A stretch of 39,247 nucleotides of DNA from a virus, in IMG/VR virus record IMGVR_UViG_3300033144_002179, positions 1-39,247 of that record, one strand, 5' to 3'. Under the pieces are notes generated by a model that was not told the DNA's origin, made no database searches, and was given only the letters and a program-made list of their open reading frames with translations. The position numbers and the translations under genes were made by a program. Shown one piece after another: positions 1 to 8,567 of the stretch. Within the stretch, counting starts at the first letter, position 1. Each line of letters opens with the position of its first letter.

Positions 1-12
1 TATTTTACTTTT

Positions 13-222
13 TTAATCATTTAATAATATGCTGTTATCTTTTAATACCTTAACCCAATCCTCTTCATCTGTATAGTAGTCTATCTCTGACCATGGAGAC
101 CTCATTGTTTGATTAACATCACAACTACCGTAAGCCTTAACGTCTACTCTGTCATTATCCCACCCAATAAACCAAGTTTTTACTGATGGTTTAGATATTT
201 TTACAAAATTTGTTTCTGACAT
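13..222 (-). CDS. Small hypothetical protein, downstream of the tail adhesin
   Basis: A 69-residue acidic protein with several Trp and Asp residues and no signal peptide or membrane segment. It begins with ATG 11 bases after the adhesin gene ends, so it is probably in the same leftward late transcript. I recognise no family. Its place beside the adhesin would suit a small tail-fibre partner or chaperone, but that rests on position only. Confidence is for it being a real gene. Confidence 0.6.
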   Translation of the reverse strand: MSETNFVKISKPSVKTWFIGWDNDRVDVKAYGSCDVNQTMRSPWSEIDYYTDEEDWVKVLKDNSILLND

Positions 223-233
223 AATATTAAATT

Positions 234-1844
234 CTAAGGATTACCGTCTGTTATTGTCCAATTAAATGTGCTTATAAGTGAGTTTTTAGCTGCTTCTGCA
301 CTACCCCCTGTTGTGTGTAATACAGTTCCAAAATCAACAAATGGAGTAAGGGTATAGCCACTTCCTGATGGATAAGCTGTTTGTAAAGCAGCTTCCCACC
401 CTATTAAAAGAGCATCATAATTAGATGTAGAAAATGGACTTGCAAAAAAGAAAGTACCGGCAGATTGTAGAGATATTGGATTCCAACTACCAATGTCTTG
501 ATTAAATGCAGCAGCATCCCTAAACATACCTGATATATTAGTCACGTTACTTATATCCCAATTACCAATAGGTTGATCAAAACTTGACGCACCCCTAAAC
601 ATACTATCCATATTAAGCATACTACCCGTGTCCCAACTATTTAAAGGTTGATTAAATGAATCTGCATTATAAAACATCATACCCGTTTGCTCTAGACTAC
701 TCACATTCCAAGATCCAATGGGTTGGTTAAAAGAAGTTGCACCGCTGAACATTCTAACCATGTCAGTAACGTTGCTTACGTCCCAACTGCTTATGTCTTG
801 GTTGAAGGATGCTGCATTCTCAAACATTACCTCCATGTCAACTACATTGCCAACATCCCAACTGCTAATATCTTGGTTAAATGCAGTAGCTCCTTTAAAC
901 ATCCACCTCATACCAGTAACATTGCTTACATCCCAACCACTAATATCTTCATCAAAAGAGGACTTATCCTGAAACAAAAAGTTCATAAGAGTCACATTAC
1001 TTACATCCCAATTTTCTATATTTCCAAATTCTCCAAGGTCTCCGTTTATGTAAGAGTCAACAGCAGCTTGAATATTGTCATTATTTAAAACAGGTAGGCC
1101 TCCCTCTTCCTCTTCAAGATTAGAAAAGCCTATACCATTATCCTCAGAATAATAATAATTAACACTTTCTTCAGTTGCTTCTTCTGCAGCAGCTTCTTCA
1201 GCCGGTGTCTCTTCTCTAGCTGATGCTGACTTGCCTATATATTCTGAATTTGATGAATTAACTATATTACTGCTTATACTGCTTGTTTTTTCAATGCTTA
1301 TACAAGGGGTTAAAGTTTTACAATCTTCTAACCCATCAGCTTCTAAAACAATAGTTATTTTTTGTTGCCTGCATCCTCCCACTGTTTCAAAGCAATAACA
1401 TATTTGTATTGTGTGTTCAGTTTCAATAGATGCATTTTGAATTGTATAAATAAGTTCTCCGTTTGAATCAGTAAAGCCAGAATTACCTCCATCTATATAT
1501 ACTTCAAATCCTTTAATTGCATTACCCAGAGAGTCCACCACACTAACAATAATACACTCTTCATCATCACAATCACCATCAGCACATAATATACACCAGG
1601 TTGGTGCATTTGATTCTTCACATGGTGTTATTGTATTAGATGGAGTAAATGTATCATATGTAATTTGTAAAATCTCAGGTGTATCTTTTTTAGCATTTTG
1701 CCAATCACATAAATATTTTTTTGATATTACTGATTGTAAATTTGATATACCTTTTACTGTTATACCAAATCTTCTAGACATGAAGTTTTGATAAACACTT
1801 TTAGCAAAAGATTGCTGAGATTCAATTATTTTAATAGGATCCAT
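234..1844 (-). CDS. Tail adhesin/receptor-binding protein with BspA-like DUF285 repeats
   Basis: A 536-residue protein and probable host-recognition tail fibre. The first ~90 residues have no recognised fold and may anchor it to the virion. A Cys-rich beta-sandwich-like part (about 95-180) is followed by a low-complexity Ala/Glu hinge (about 215-230). Then come seven 25-residue repeats of the type WDVSNVT.M..MF..A..FNQ.I and part of an eighth. This is the DUF285/BspA-like surface-protein repeat, common in Bacteroidota and mycoplasma surface proteins. The last ~70 residues form a distinct cap. There is no signal peptide, which fits a virion protein rather than a cell-surface lipoprotein. It lies at the distal end of the structural block, where adsorption genes usually sit. 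The receptor is unknown. Confidence 0.8.
   Translation of the reverse strand: MDPIKIIESQQSFAKSVYQNFMSRRFGITVKGISNLQSVISKKYLCDWQNAKKDTPEILQITYDTFTPSNTITPCEESNAPTWCILCADGDCDDEECIIVSVVDSLGNAIKGFEVYIDGGNSGFTDSNGELIYTIQNASIETEHTIQICYCFETVGGCRQQKITIVLEADGLEDCKTLTPCISIEKTSSISSNIVNSSNSEYIGKSASAREETPAEEAAAEEATEESVNYYYSEDNGIGFSNLEEEEGGLPVLNNDNIQAAVDSYINGDLGEFGNIENWDVSNVTLMNFLFQDKSSFDEDISGWDVSNVTGMRWMFKGATAFNQDISSWDVGNVVDMEVMFENAASFNQDISSWDVSNVTDMVRMFSGATSFNQPIGSWNVSSLEQTGMMFYNADSFNQPLNSWDTGSMLNMDSMFRGASSFDQPIGNWDISNVTNISGMFRDAAAFNQDIGSWNPISLQSAGTFFFASPFSTSNYDALLIGWEAALQTAYPSGSGYTLTPFVDFGTVLHTTGGSAEAAKNSLISTFNWTITDGNP
489..1013 (-). repeat. Seven 75-bp in-frame repeats encoding DUF285 units
   Basis: The Trp codon (CCA on the plus strand) recurs exactly every 75 bases, at 1008, 933, 858, 783, 708, 633, 558 and 483. 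Each unit encodes 25 residues with the core FNQ(D/P)I..W(D/N). Units differ in sequence, so this is a diverged tandem array rather than a recent duplication. The eighth unit is partial. Confidence 0.85.
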
Positions 1845-2029
1845 TATCTATGTAAATTTTTCTTTGCTCTTTTAACTTGTGCTGTCAAATTTCCTGATGA
1901 TCTTGTGTTAACTGTATAGTTATTTGCTTTATAACTTTTCATACAAGTCTTATGAACTGTTTGACCATCAGCTGCTTTTGCTTTTTGACATCCACAACTA
2001 AATCCTTTTTTGCAATATGCACATTTCAT
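1844..2029 (-). CDS. Small Cys-rich, probably zinc-binding protein
   Basis: A 61-residue basic protein. Its N-terminal half carries Cys at about 3, 6, 12, 14 and 29 and a His near 26, enough for one zinc knuckle. The rest is Lys/Arg-rich. It overlaps the start of the adhesin gene by one base and is therefore probably translationally coupled to it. I recognise no family. It could be a DNA- or RNA-binding protein or a small virion component. Confidence 0.6.
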   Translation of the reverse strand: MKCAYCKKGFSCGCQKAKAADGQTVHKTCMKSYKANNYTVNTRSSGNLTAQVKRAKKNLHR

Positions 2030-2050
2030 ATAATTGGTTTTAATATATAT

Positions 2051-2605
2051 TTAACAACAAATTGATGAGGAACAATCAATTTTGTCTAATCTTTTCTTTG
2101 CATAATTATATAATTCCATTCCTTTATTTGGACTTGAACAATATTCTACTTTAGCAACTGCAGCATCTATCAAAGTTTTAATATAACTTAGTTCATCAAT
2201 AAGTTGAGCTCTTTCACTGCTAGGTGCACAAGGTTTCATATCTATTTCACATAAAACATTATAATATTTAGCAAGTAAAGATGTAACTCTTAAATGATTG
2301 TATTCCACATAAACCTTATCTGTAGGAGATACACTATATCTAATTATATATATTCCATCTGCAATTGTTCCTCTATGATCACCACAACCATCTTGTTGTA
2401 CACCAATAGCACAACTATTTAAACATAAATCAAATCCATGCTGTACTTTTATTAATGTTGGGCTATTAAATCCCGGAGGAGTAATCAATAATTCTTCACA
2501 ATCAATTTCTAAGTCAGAAGTATACTGACTTGTATCTTTTATGCATAGTATTTCACAGTTAGAAACTGCAGAAACTTCTAAACTTAGTATATGTTTATTG
2601 GCCAT
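2051..2605 (-). CDS. Putative tail-associated structural protein, Cys-rich
   Basis: A 184-residue protein. The N-terminal ~115 residues look beta-rich, with the stretch DGIYIIRYSVSP near 85-96. The C-terminal part is helical and ends in a Cys cluster. About a dozen Cys residues are unusual for a cytoplasmic phage protein, and the neighbouring adhesin and 488-residue protein are Cys-rich too. A TTTGTATATTA promoter-like site lies about 40 bases upstream, and the terminator of the previous gene lies just beyond it, so this gene probably opens its own transcript with the adhesin. Function is inferred from position only. Confidence 0.6.
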   Translation of the reverse strand: MANKHILSLEVSAVSNCEILCIKDTSQYTSDLEIDCEELLITPPGFNSPTLIKVQHGFDLCLNSCAIGVQQDGCGDHRGTIADGIYIIRYSVSPTDKVYVEYNHLRVTSLLAKYYNVLCEIDMKPCAPSSERAQLIDELSYIKTLIDAAVAKVEYCSSPNKGMELYNYAKKRLDKIDCSSSICC

Positions 2606-2644
2606 TTAATTATATTTTAGAAAAAAACTACTTTTATATATTAA

Positions 2645-2655
2645 TAATATACAAA
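2645..2655 (-). promoter_or_regulatory. Promoter-like TTTGTATATTA site
   Basis: On the minus strand this reads TTTGTATATTA, about 40 bases before the ATG at 2605. It is one of at least six copies of this motif placed upstream of gene starts. No -33 TTG is visible at the expected spacing, so this copy is supported by the motif and its position only. Confidence 0.45.
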
Positions 2656-2677
2656 AATTAATGGACATAAAAAAGAA

Positions 2678-2702
2678 AAGGCCGGTTATTAAAACCAGCC
2701 TT
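2678..2702 (-). terminator. Rho-independent terminator after the 488-residue structural gene
   Basis: Arms 2678-2687 and 2693-2702 pair over nine of ten positions with a five-base loop. On the minus strand the hairpin is followed by a T-rich stretch (TTTTCTTTTTT). It lies 32 bases past the stop of the gene at 2735-4201. Confidence 0.8.
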
Positions 2703-2734
2703 CTCATTATAACTATAGAGTTTACAGTTAGAGT

Positions 2735-4201
2735 TTACGTTAATGCATCAACATCAGCACTAAATGGTATGTTATTTCCATTTGCTGCTGCCCATGTTGC
2801 AATTTGCCCCATGAATGTATCCATTGCAGTAATCAACGCAGAGTCACTACACTTAACATACATCTTATAGCAGTATTGATCATTATCAAATACTCCTGTA
2901 GGATTGTTAAATCTTGGAACACTATGCTGAACAACATAAGTTTTATAAAGAGCTGATCTATCAACACTTGCTAAAATATCATCAGATCCTTCAATCTCAC
3001 GTATTCTTGAAGAATCAACGTTACCTTGATTGTAAGGAGACTGCATATAAGACTCAGTCATTAGAATGTCTCTTAATACAGTTTCACCTTGACAAGATGC
3101 CATAACACCAGGAGTGTTTGTAACAACTCCACAATCAGAACAAGGATCTCCAGTTTCATCTAAAAGAGAAATAATAAGTTGAACAGGTTCTTTTCCGTAG
3201 AAATCTCTAGTGTCAAAAGAACAATCTCCAAATTTAGTTTCTACATATGCTCCCTCAACGTGTAGTATAGCAGATACGCCATCTCCAACTGGATCAGTTG
3301 AAGCAACATAAACTCCAGCATCTACCTGAGCTATTGAATATGTTTCTTTATCAACATCTAAAACTACAGTTACTGTAAATCCAGCAGCAGCACCATTAGC
3401 TACAACCATATTTGTAGTAGCAAGAGTAGCAGCAGTATATCCAGATCCAGAAGCTAAAACGCTAAATGCTGTTACAGCACCAGCAGCAACAGTATCAACT
3501 TTAACAACTGCTAAACTTGATCCTGTATCAACTGATACAATATCACCTACTGTATAGTTAGCACCGCCTGCACCTACTGTAGATGTAGAATCAACTCCTG
3601 ATAAACCAGCAGTAGCAGTAACTTCTATACCAGCAGCTACAGAACCCCATTGGCGTTCTCTTGCAAATGGAGAAATAATTGGATCAGCTAACAATTGACC
3701 ACCAGCTGCAGCTAAAGCTAAAGCAGGATCAATGTAAGTTTGACCATCTACACAGCATACATTAGCTGAATCACCAATTGCATAAGCATTGTGATTTAAA
3801 AAACGTAAAGCTGGTGAACCTTTAGCATCAAGTCTTAAATAAAGAGATGAACCGCATGGAACACATGTAGATCCTACAGATACTGTAGCAGATGATTTGG
3901 TAGCCTCTTGACATACAGTAGAATATAATCTACTAATATACTTTGGATTAATACCTTTTGATTTTACAGATTCAGTGTATCCACCGTGACCAGGATTGTT
4001 TCCAATACTGTCAACTGTGTGATAAGAACCTTGAACAATGTAACCTAAAGTGCCATCAGCTGGAGATCCTGTAGTTGATTGCCAATCAGAGTCTTCCACT
4101 AATGAAATTTCACCAGAGGTTAAAGCAGATGTTGCTGTACCATTAGCAGCAATACCTGTTGGGTTGAAGCATTTTAAAAATGCATGATTAAAATAAGCCA
4201 T
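2735..4201 (-). CDS. Virion structural protein with inserted beta domain (tail or decoration protein)
   Basis: A 488-residue protein rich in Ala, Gly, Ser, Thr and Val. The ends look like one structural domain (about 1-190 and 310-488) with many paired Cys. Between them, about 195-300, is a Gly-rich insert with repeated features of the type NYTVGD and GSGYT, as seen in phage decoration and fibre proteins. It has its own two-box promoter and terminator, suggesting high, independent expression as expected of an abundant virion protein. A tail tube, sheath or decoration role are all possible; the sequence alone does not decide. Confidence 0.65.
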   Translation of the reverse strand: MAYFNHAFLKCFNPTGIAANGTATSALTSGEISLVEDSDWQSTTGSPADGTLGYIVQGSYHTVDSIGNNPGHGGYTESVKSKGINPKYISRLYSTVCQEATKSSATVSVGSTCVPCGSSLYLRLDAKGSPALRFLNHNAYAIGDSANVCCVDGQTYIDPALALAAAGGQLLADPIISPFARERQWGSVAAGIEVTATAGLSGVDSTSTVGAGGANYTVGDIVSVDTGSSLAVVKVDTVAAGAVTAFSVLASGSGYTAATLATTNMVVANGAAAGFTVTVVLDVDKETYSIAQVDAGVYVASTDPVGDGVSAILHVEGAYVETKFGDCSFDTRDFYGKEPVQLIISLLDETGDPCSDCGVVTNTPGVMASCQGETVLRDILMTESYMQSPYNQGNVDSSRIREIEGSDDILASVDRSALYKTYVVQHSVPRFNNPTGVFDNDQYCYKMYVKCSDSALITAMDTFMGQIATWAAANGNNIPFSADVDALT

Positions 4202-4238
4202 TTTTTTTAATTTTTAAATTTTAGAAATAAATAATATA

Positions 4239-4257
4239 TACCTACTTTATGTAGGTA
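4239..4257. promoter_or_regulatory. Seven-base-pair inverted repeat in the leader of the 488-residue gene
   Basis: TACCTAC and GTAGGTA (4239-4245 and 4251-4257) form a perfect inverted repeat around TTTAT. It lies between the promoter boxes and the ATG at 4201, so it would be in the 5' untranslated leader. It may be an RNA stabiliser or a binding site. No T-run follows, so it does not look like a terminator. Confidence 0.5.
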
Positions 4258-4262
4258 CACTT

Positions 4263-4293
4263 ATAATATACAAAAAGTTTTTTAATATACAAA
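4263..4293 (-). promoter_or_regulatory. Promoter with two TTTGTATATTA copies
   Basis: On the minus strand TTTG (4293-4290) is followed after 19 bases by TATATTAT (4270-4263). This is close to the Bacteroidota vegetative arrangement, TTG-N19/20-TAnnTTTG. The full motif TTTGTATATTA occurs twice, at 4283-4293 and 4264-4274. The gene at 2735-4201 starts about 60 bases downstream. Confidence 0.65.
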
Positions 4294-4298
4294 GCAAA

Positions 4299-5009
4299 TT
4301 AATTACTTCTTTCAGCTGCTTGTTGCTCTCTTTGCATTTGTCCAAAGTTTGCAATATCTCCTGCTATAATTGCAGCAGCTTCATCAATAAATAACTCAAC
4401 AACGTCATCTTTAAACTCTGGGTCTACATCTATTGTAGCAGCTACACCTGTATATGGATCAATCACACCAGCAATTTCAATACGTAAAGGTGTTCTATAA
4501 TATGTAAATAATGGATTTACAACATCAAAATTTGTATTTCTATAAATTCTTACTTCTCCATCTATTAAAGTGCAAAAAGTTTCTCCCCACTCAAAGCTTG
4601 GATTTTTTAAAGAATCTCTCAAAATAATATTAACATTTGCTTCCTCTGCTAGGTAGACAGTCATTGACCTTGGTTCAGGGCAACATTCATCTATAGCATC
4701 AGCACTAACTCTTTTATATTCTAAATAATTGTCAGGGCCTGGAAAGTTGTTAGATTGAAAATAAGTTTCAGTCTGAATTCCTGTTAAAGGAAGCTCAGTC
4801 AAAAGAATTTGTAAATCATCAATTCTTTTCTTTGAAAGCTCATCACCTTCCTTATACATATTATTACCATGAAGATTTCTTCTGCACCACTCTAATTGAG
4901 CTTTATTAAAAGCTTCAATCATTTGCCAAGGTTCTATATTGTCATAATCTTGACTGTCTAGTTTATTTAACCTTTGTTTAAGTTTTAATTGTACAGTTGC
5001 TACATTCAT
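4299..5009 (-). CDS. Putative head-tail connector (neck/ring) protein
   Basis: A 236-residue protein with a helical N-terminus (about 1-75, containing MIEAFNKAQLEWCRRN) and a beta-rich middle (about 120-180). It ends in an acidic helix rich in Asp, Glu and Ala. Helical entry followed by a beta domain is common in phage adaptor and ring proteins, and the gene sits among proteins downstream of the capsid gene. The ATG is 12 bases after the stop of the preceding gene, so both are probably co-transcribed. The role is an inference from layout. Confidence 0.55.
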   Translation of the reverse strand: MNVATVQLKLKQRLNKLDSQDYDNIEPWQMIEAFNKAQLEWCRRNLHGNNMYKEGDELSKKRIDDLQILLTELPLTGIQTETYFQSNNFPGPDNYLEYKRVSADAIDECCPEPRSMTVYLAEEANVNIILRDSLKNPSFEWGETFCTLIDGEVRIYRNTNFDVVNPLFTYYRTPLRIEIAGVIDPYTGVAATIDVDPEFKDDVVELFIDEAAAIIAGDIANFGQMQREQQAAERSN

Positions 5010-5021
5010 GATTTATATATT

Positions 5022-6038
5022 TTATGATGTCCAGTATGGTTCTATCTTAGCTAGTAAACTATCAAGTGTTTCTTGATTTTCTGGTTTTTTTAAAAAATCT
5101 ACAACTTCTTCTTGTCTTTTTCCTAGTTTTACACCGCTATCTAAAGTTTCAATCCAACCTCCAGCTTTTTTGGTAATAAATCTATAAAACATACTATCTT
5201 TAACTAAAGCTGTAATCTTAAGATCTTCCATGCTGAACTTTGATACTTTAATAAAAATATCAGCTGCTCTTTTCTTACTACTTTCAGTACCTTCTCCATT
5301 AATATATAAATCCATATTTTCATACATAATATCTACAGGAGTGTTTTTAGTATATTGAGTACTATCAATATCTACACATTTAGATACATACATTAATTTA
5401 GTAGTATTTTTATTATACATGTCTTCTAAAGCAACTAAAGCTTTATTTCTAAGCTTACTATATTCAGTTCTTGTAGTTATTGACTCTTCAACTGTGTCTA
5501 GATAAAACTTTGGAATTGGGTTAGCTTTTTTAGCATCCTTTAGTGATTTAGCTACAATAGAAAAACCACCAGCTTTAATTGCATGAATTTTAATTAAATC
5601 ATAAGGATCTCTATCTGGATCTAGAAAGACAGGATCATTACCACATCTTAAACTAATCCTTGACCAAAATTTATCATTGTCTGGTTTTAATAAAGTAAGC
5701 TTGTTCCAAAACTCTTTATCTTCAGGATCAACAACATTTGCTGCTAAATCCTTTTCTAATTGTGAAACAAGTGCTCTTATTTCTTTTATTTTAATTTCTC
5801 TTTCTCCAGGAGGCAATGACTTTACAGCTGGTGCAAATTCATTTAATCCTGTAACATACCGTTTAACACCGTTTATTTCTAAACATGCTAAAGTTTCCTC
5901 ATGATAAACTCCATCATGAAGTGACATACCATAATTTTCTAATCCCATATTTGTTTTACTGGCATTAAAAAAAGGTCTAACAGCAACAGATCTATTTTTT
6001 TTCTGTTGATACTTTTCTACAATTGTGTAATCTTCCAT
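5022..6038 (-). CDS. Virion-module protein of unknown function
   Basis: A 338-residue, charged, mostly helical protein (about 70-110 and 160-330) with a beta-like N-terminal part. It has no membrane segment or enzyme motif. The AAVKSLPPGEREIKIKEIR-like stretch near 70-90 could be a linker helix. The gene lies between the capsid-proximal gene and the putative connector, so a neck, core or minor head protein is likely. A 16-base palindrome lies in its leader. Confidence 0.55.
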   Translation of the reverse strand: MEDYTIVEKYQQKKNRSVAVRPFFNASKTNMGLENYGMSLHDGVYHEETLACLEINGVKRYVTGLNEFAPAVKSLPPGEREIKIKEIRALVSQLEKDLAANVVDPEDKEFWNKLTLLKPDNDKFWSRISLRCGNDPVFLDPDRDPYDLIKIHAIKAGGFSIVAKSLKDAKKANPIPKFYLDTVEESITTRTEYSKLRNKALVALEDMYNKNTTKLMYVSKCVDIDSTQYTKNTPVDIMYENMDLYINGEGTESSKKRAADIFIKVSKFSMEDLKITALVKDSMFYRFITKKAGGWIETLDSGVKLGKRQEEVVDFLKKPENQETLDSLLAKIEPYWTS

Positions 6039-6083
6039 TTGTTTGGTTTTTAATTAATAATTATTTTAAAATTTACTCAAAAG

Positions 6084-6099
6084 TACATAATTATGTACA
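6084..6099. promoter_or_regulatory. 16-bp perfect palindrome in a late-gene leader
   Basis: GTACATAATTATGTAC is a perfect palindrome about 45 bases before the ATG at 6038 and beyond the hairpin closing the preceding gene. A dyad of this size between transcription units could be an operator. It is AT-rich, so chance cannot be excluded. Confidence 0.45.
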
Positions 6100-6119
6100 T
6101 TTATTATTAATATTTCTAA

Positions 6120-6137
6120 AGCCAGTATTACCTGGCT
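6120..6137 (-). terminator. Weak terminator-like hairpin after the 223-residue gene
   Basis: AGCCAG (6120-6125) pairs with CTGGCT (6132-6137) around a six-base loop, just past the stop at 6153. The T-tract on the minus-strand exit side is short and broken, so read-through is likely. Confidence 0.4.
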
Positions 6138-6152
6138 AAAGTTTTTTGAGTA

Positions 6153-6824
6153 TTAAGGTGCTGTAAAAGTTACAGTAGCATCTTTAGGAACTAAAAAGTT
6201 TATTCTAGTAAATGCTCCAGCATTTATATTATTTGCACCAGCTTGTGTTACTTTAATAAATAATCTTACTGTATCTGCAAGTGGTGTTCCAGGATTAGCC
6301 GGATCATCATTTGTCCAATACAAAACACATTCAGTTAAAGGTACTAAAGCATCTGCAACAAGATCATGTACTAACGCACCAGTTGCAAAATTACTTTGTA
6401 AACCTAATAAATTAGTGATTGAACTATCTGATGTAACAATAGAACCAGCTATTGATGTTGTAAGAACTAAAGGTCCTGAAGTATTTGTATCTATTTTAAC
6501 TCTAGCAATTTCTTCATCTATTCCAGGAGCTGCGCTCATAGTTCCAACAAAAGTACTTATATAATAACCTTTAAATTCTTGCACGCCTCCACCAAAATCA
6601 AATTTTCCTGATTCACCTGTTTCATGAGCAAAAAATCCAAGTTCATCTAAGTTATAATCAGATATTACACCTTGGAATAATTCATCTGATTGTTCTCCTA
6701 GATTATTAATATCAGCTAATCTAGCAAGTTGTGCTTGATCATAATGACCTTTTGCAGCTTCAGATTTCAATCTTCTATTTGTATCTGCAGGAGTTATTTC
6801 TGTAATTAATTTTCTGTGTGACAT
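6153..6824 (-). CDS. Putative head decoration or head-completion protein
   Basis: A 223-residue protein. It has a helical N-terminus (about 1-55, containing YDQAQLARLADINNL) and a beta-rich, Thr/Ala/Gly-rich rest of about 160 residues. It directly follows the capsid gene but is separated from it by a strong terminator, so its level may depend on read-through. Small beta-rich proteins next to the capsid gene are often decoration or head-closure proteins. No specific family was recognised. Confidence 0.55.
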   Translation of the reverse strand: MSHRKLITEITPADTNRRLKSEAAKGHYDQAQLARLADINNLGEQSDELFQGVISDYNLDELGFFAHETGESGKFDFGGGVQEFKGYYISTFVGTMSAAPGIDEEIARVKIDTNTSGPLVLTTSIAGSIVTSDSSITNLLGLQSNFATGALVHDLVADALVPLTECVLYWTNDDPANPGTPLADTVRLFIKVTQAGANNINAGAFTRINFLVPKDATVTFTAP

Positions 6825-6851
6825 GTTTAATAATCTTTTAATATTAAAAAA

Positions 6852-6879
6852 AAAGGGAGGAGTTTTATCCCCTCCCTTT
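6852..6879 (-). terminator. Strong terminator after the major capsid gene
   Basis: AAAGGGAGG (6852-6860) and CCTCCCTTT (6871-6879) form a perfect nine-pair stem with a ten-base loop. Read on the minus strand it is followed by a run of ten T. It begins 16 bases past the capsid stop codon and is the clearest terminator in the leftward block. Confidence 0.9.
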
Positions 6880-6894
6880 AAAATTAGAGTGTTC

Positions 6895-8514
6895 TTAGAA
6901 TGATCCTCCTGTTACAGGATTTCTCATTACAATTTTTAGAACTTTAGTTGGATCCTTCACCCAGATGGCCGGCATAGTTTGAGTCATCATAACTCTATAA
7001 CCATTAAAGTTACCTGTTGAAGCAAAACCTTGACTTCTACCCATATAGTCCATAGTACCATTTTGGTAGAACCACTTCAATTGATTATCCCAAGAAAGTT
7101 TCAACAAGAAAATGTTGTCATTACCTTCTTCAGTTACATCAAAAATGATAAAGCTGTAAGAGCTTAATGGTCTTCCATCAATTAATGGATTCTCAATATC
7201 ATTAGTATGTAAGTTATCAAATGCAGGATTAAGTACAAACTTAACGTTAGCTAAGAATGGAATAGTAAAGCTTGTATAAGCAAAACCAAAATCAAGATCC
7301 ATTCCTTGACCTGTTACAGCTCCTATGTCAGAAGCATTTTGTACTAAACCAGAACCATAAACTTCATCAGCAATTGCTTTATTGATCAACTGCATACCAC
7401 CAATACCTGTTTGTACAACAAGTTTTCTTTGTGGGTCTGGCCCTTTAAATTCAACTTTACCTTGATAAAAGTTGTAAAGTTCAGATTTAAACATGTCCAA
7501 AGTAAATTGAGACTTGTTATAAATTCTTTTGAAAGAGTTGTCTAATTGAGACCAAAGACCAACAGATAATCTGATGTCATCTGGACCATCTTGCTTAATT
7601 CTTCCACCTTTACCCCACATTAGGTAAGTTTCAATGTCATTAGCAATTTTAGATAAATGAGCTGCTTCCATATTAGTAATGAAAGTTCTAGTTAAAGTTC
7701 CGCTCTCAAATGCATCTCTAGCACCTGCTTTACCCATGTTTGCTACTAATTGCTCAATACTTGAAACTGAAGGATTGTTAGGATCTTGGTTAAAGTTTCT
7801 CCAGATCTCTGTTACAGGTACAGTACCATCAGCATTCAAACCACCTTTGATCATAAGATCAGCACGGCTAGAAATAGAATAGTGTACGTGAGCTTCTGCT
7901 CCTCCTACAAAATTGTAGAATTCACGGAAACCAGAACCTGTTTCAATGTCTGAAAATCTTTCACCATATTCACCTCTTGCAGAACCTTTTCTGAAATACT
8001 TAGTACCAGACACTAAATACTTAGTAGCGTCTAAAGTAGCAGCATTGTCATTGTTCACAAGTTGAACAGTGTAGATAAATCCATCTCCTGCTGGTAAAAT
8101 ATCATCAGCAGTGATGTAAAGTTCAAGACCATTGTACTTGTCATAAGTGATAATGTCACCGTGACCAAATGCTCTTTTAGATAATTTGATTTTGAAGGTA
8201 GTACCATCTCCACCGAGATCAGTAGTTGCTTCAATGTTTCCTACTGCAAAAGGAAGATCCTGTGCTACAGGTGTCTGCCATTTGTACTCTCCACGTGCAT
8301 TGTCTACCATGATAGTATTCTTTCCACCAAATGAAGCCATTTGATAAAGAGGCATTTCAACTTTTTGTGTCATTGCCCATAAATCAACCGGTCCCATATC
8401 CATAGGCTCAGCAGAACCAAGCATCTGGGTAAGGTGGTAAGAATCAACATGTGAACTTGCTTTGTAGCTAGTGTCTCTTAGGAAAATTCCGTTGTTTAAA
8501 ACTGGAGTAGCCAT
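6895..8514 (-). CDS. Major capsid protein
   Basis: A 539-residue protein and the probable main shell subunit. It lies straight after the acidic coiled-coil scaffold-like gene and after portal and TerL, the standard place for the capsid gene. Length and mixed alpha/beta content fit an HK97-fold protein with inserted domains. The region near 385-400 (QTGIGGMQLINKAIADEV) resembles the helix found in large capsid proteins of this group. Codons are relatively C/G-richer than in neighbours, as expected for a highly expressed gene, and it ends at a strong terminator. The fold assignment is inference. Confidence 0.78.
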   Translation of the reverse strand: MATPVLNNGIFLRDTSYKASSHVDSYHLTQMLGSAEPMDMGPVDLWAMTQKVEMPLYQMASFGGKNTIMVDNARGEYKWQTPVAQDLPFAVGNIEATTDLGGDGTTFKIKLSKRAFGHGDIITYDKYNGLELYITADDILPAGDGFIYTVQLVNNDNAATLDATKYLVSGTKYFRKGSARGEYGERFSDIETGSGFREFYNFVGGAEAHVHYSISSRADLMIKGGLNADGTVPVTEIWRNFNQDPNNPSVSSIEQLVANMGKAGARDAFESGTLTRTFITNMEAAHLSKIANDIETYLMWGKGGRIKQDGPDDIRLSVGLWSQLDNSFKRIYNKSQFTLDMFKSELYNFYQGKVEFKGPDPQRKLVVQTGIGGMQLINKAIADEVYGSGLVQNASDIGAVTGQGMDLDFGFAYTSFTIPFLANVKFVLNPAFDNLHTNDIENPLIDGRPLSSYSFIIFDVTEEGNDNIFLLKLSWDNQLKWFYQNGTMDYMGRSQGFASTGNFNGYRVMMTQTMPAIWVKDPTKVLKIVMRNPVTGGSF

Positions 8515-8567
8515 AATTGATAATTGTTTTTAGATTAATTAAATTGTTGTTGTTATATAAAAAAATT

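Noticed and set aside
718-1088. Two plus-strand ORFs of 84 and 121 codons over the adhesin repeats
   Set aside because: They are by-products of the 75-base repeat read on the opposite strand; their residue patterns repeat with the same period and look unlike real proteins.
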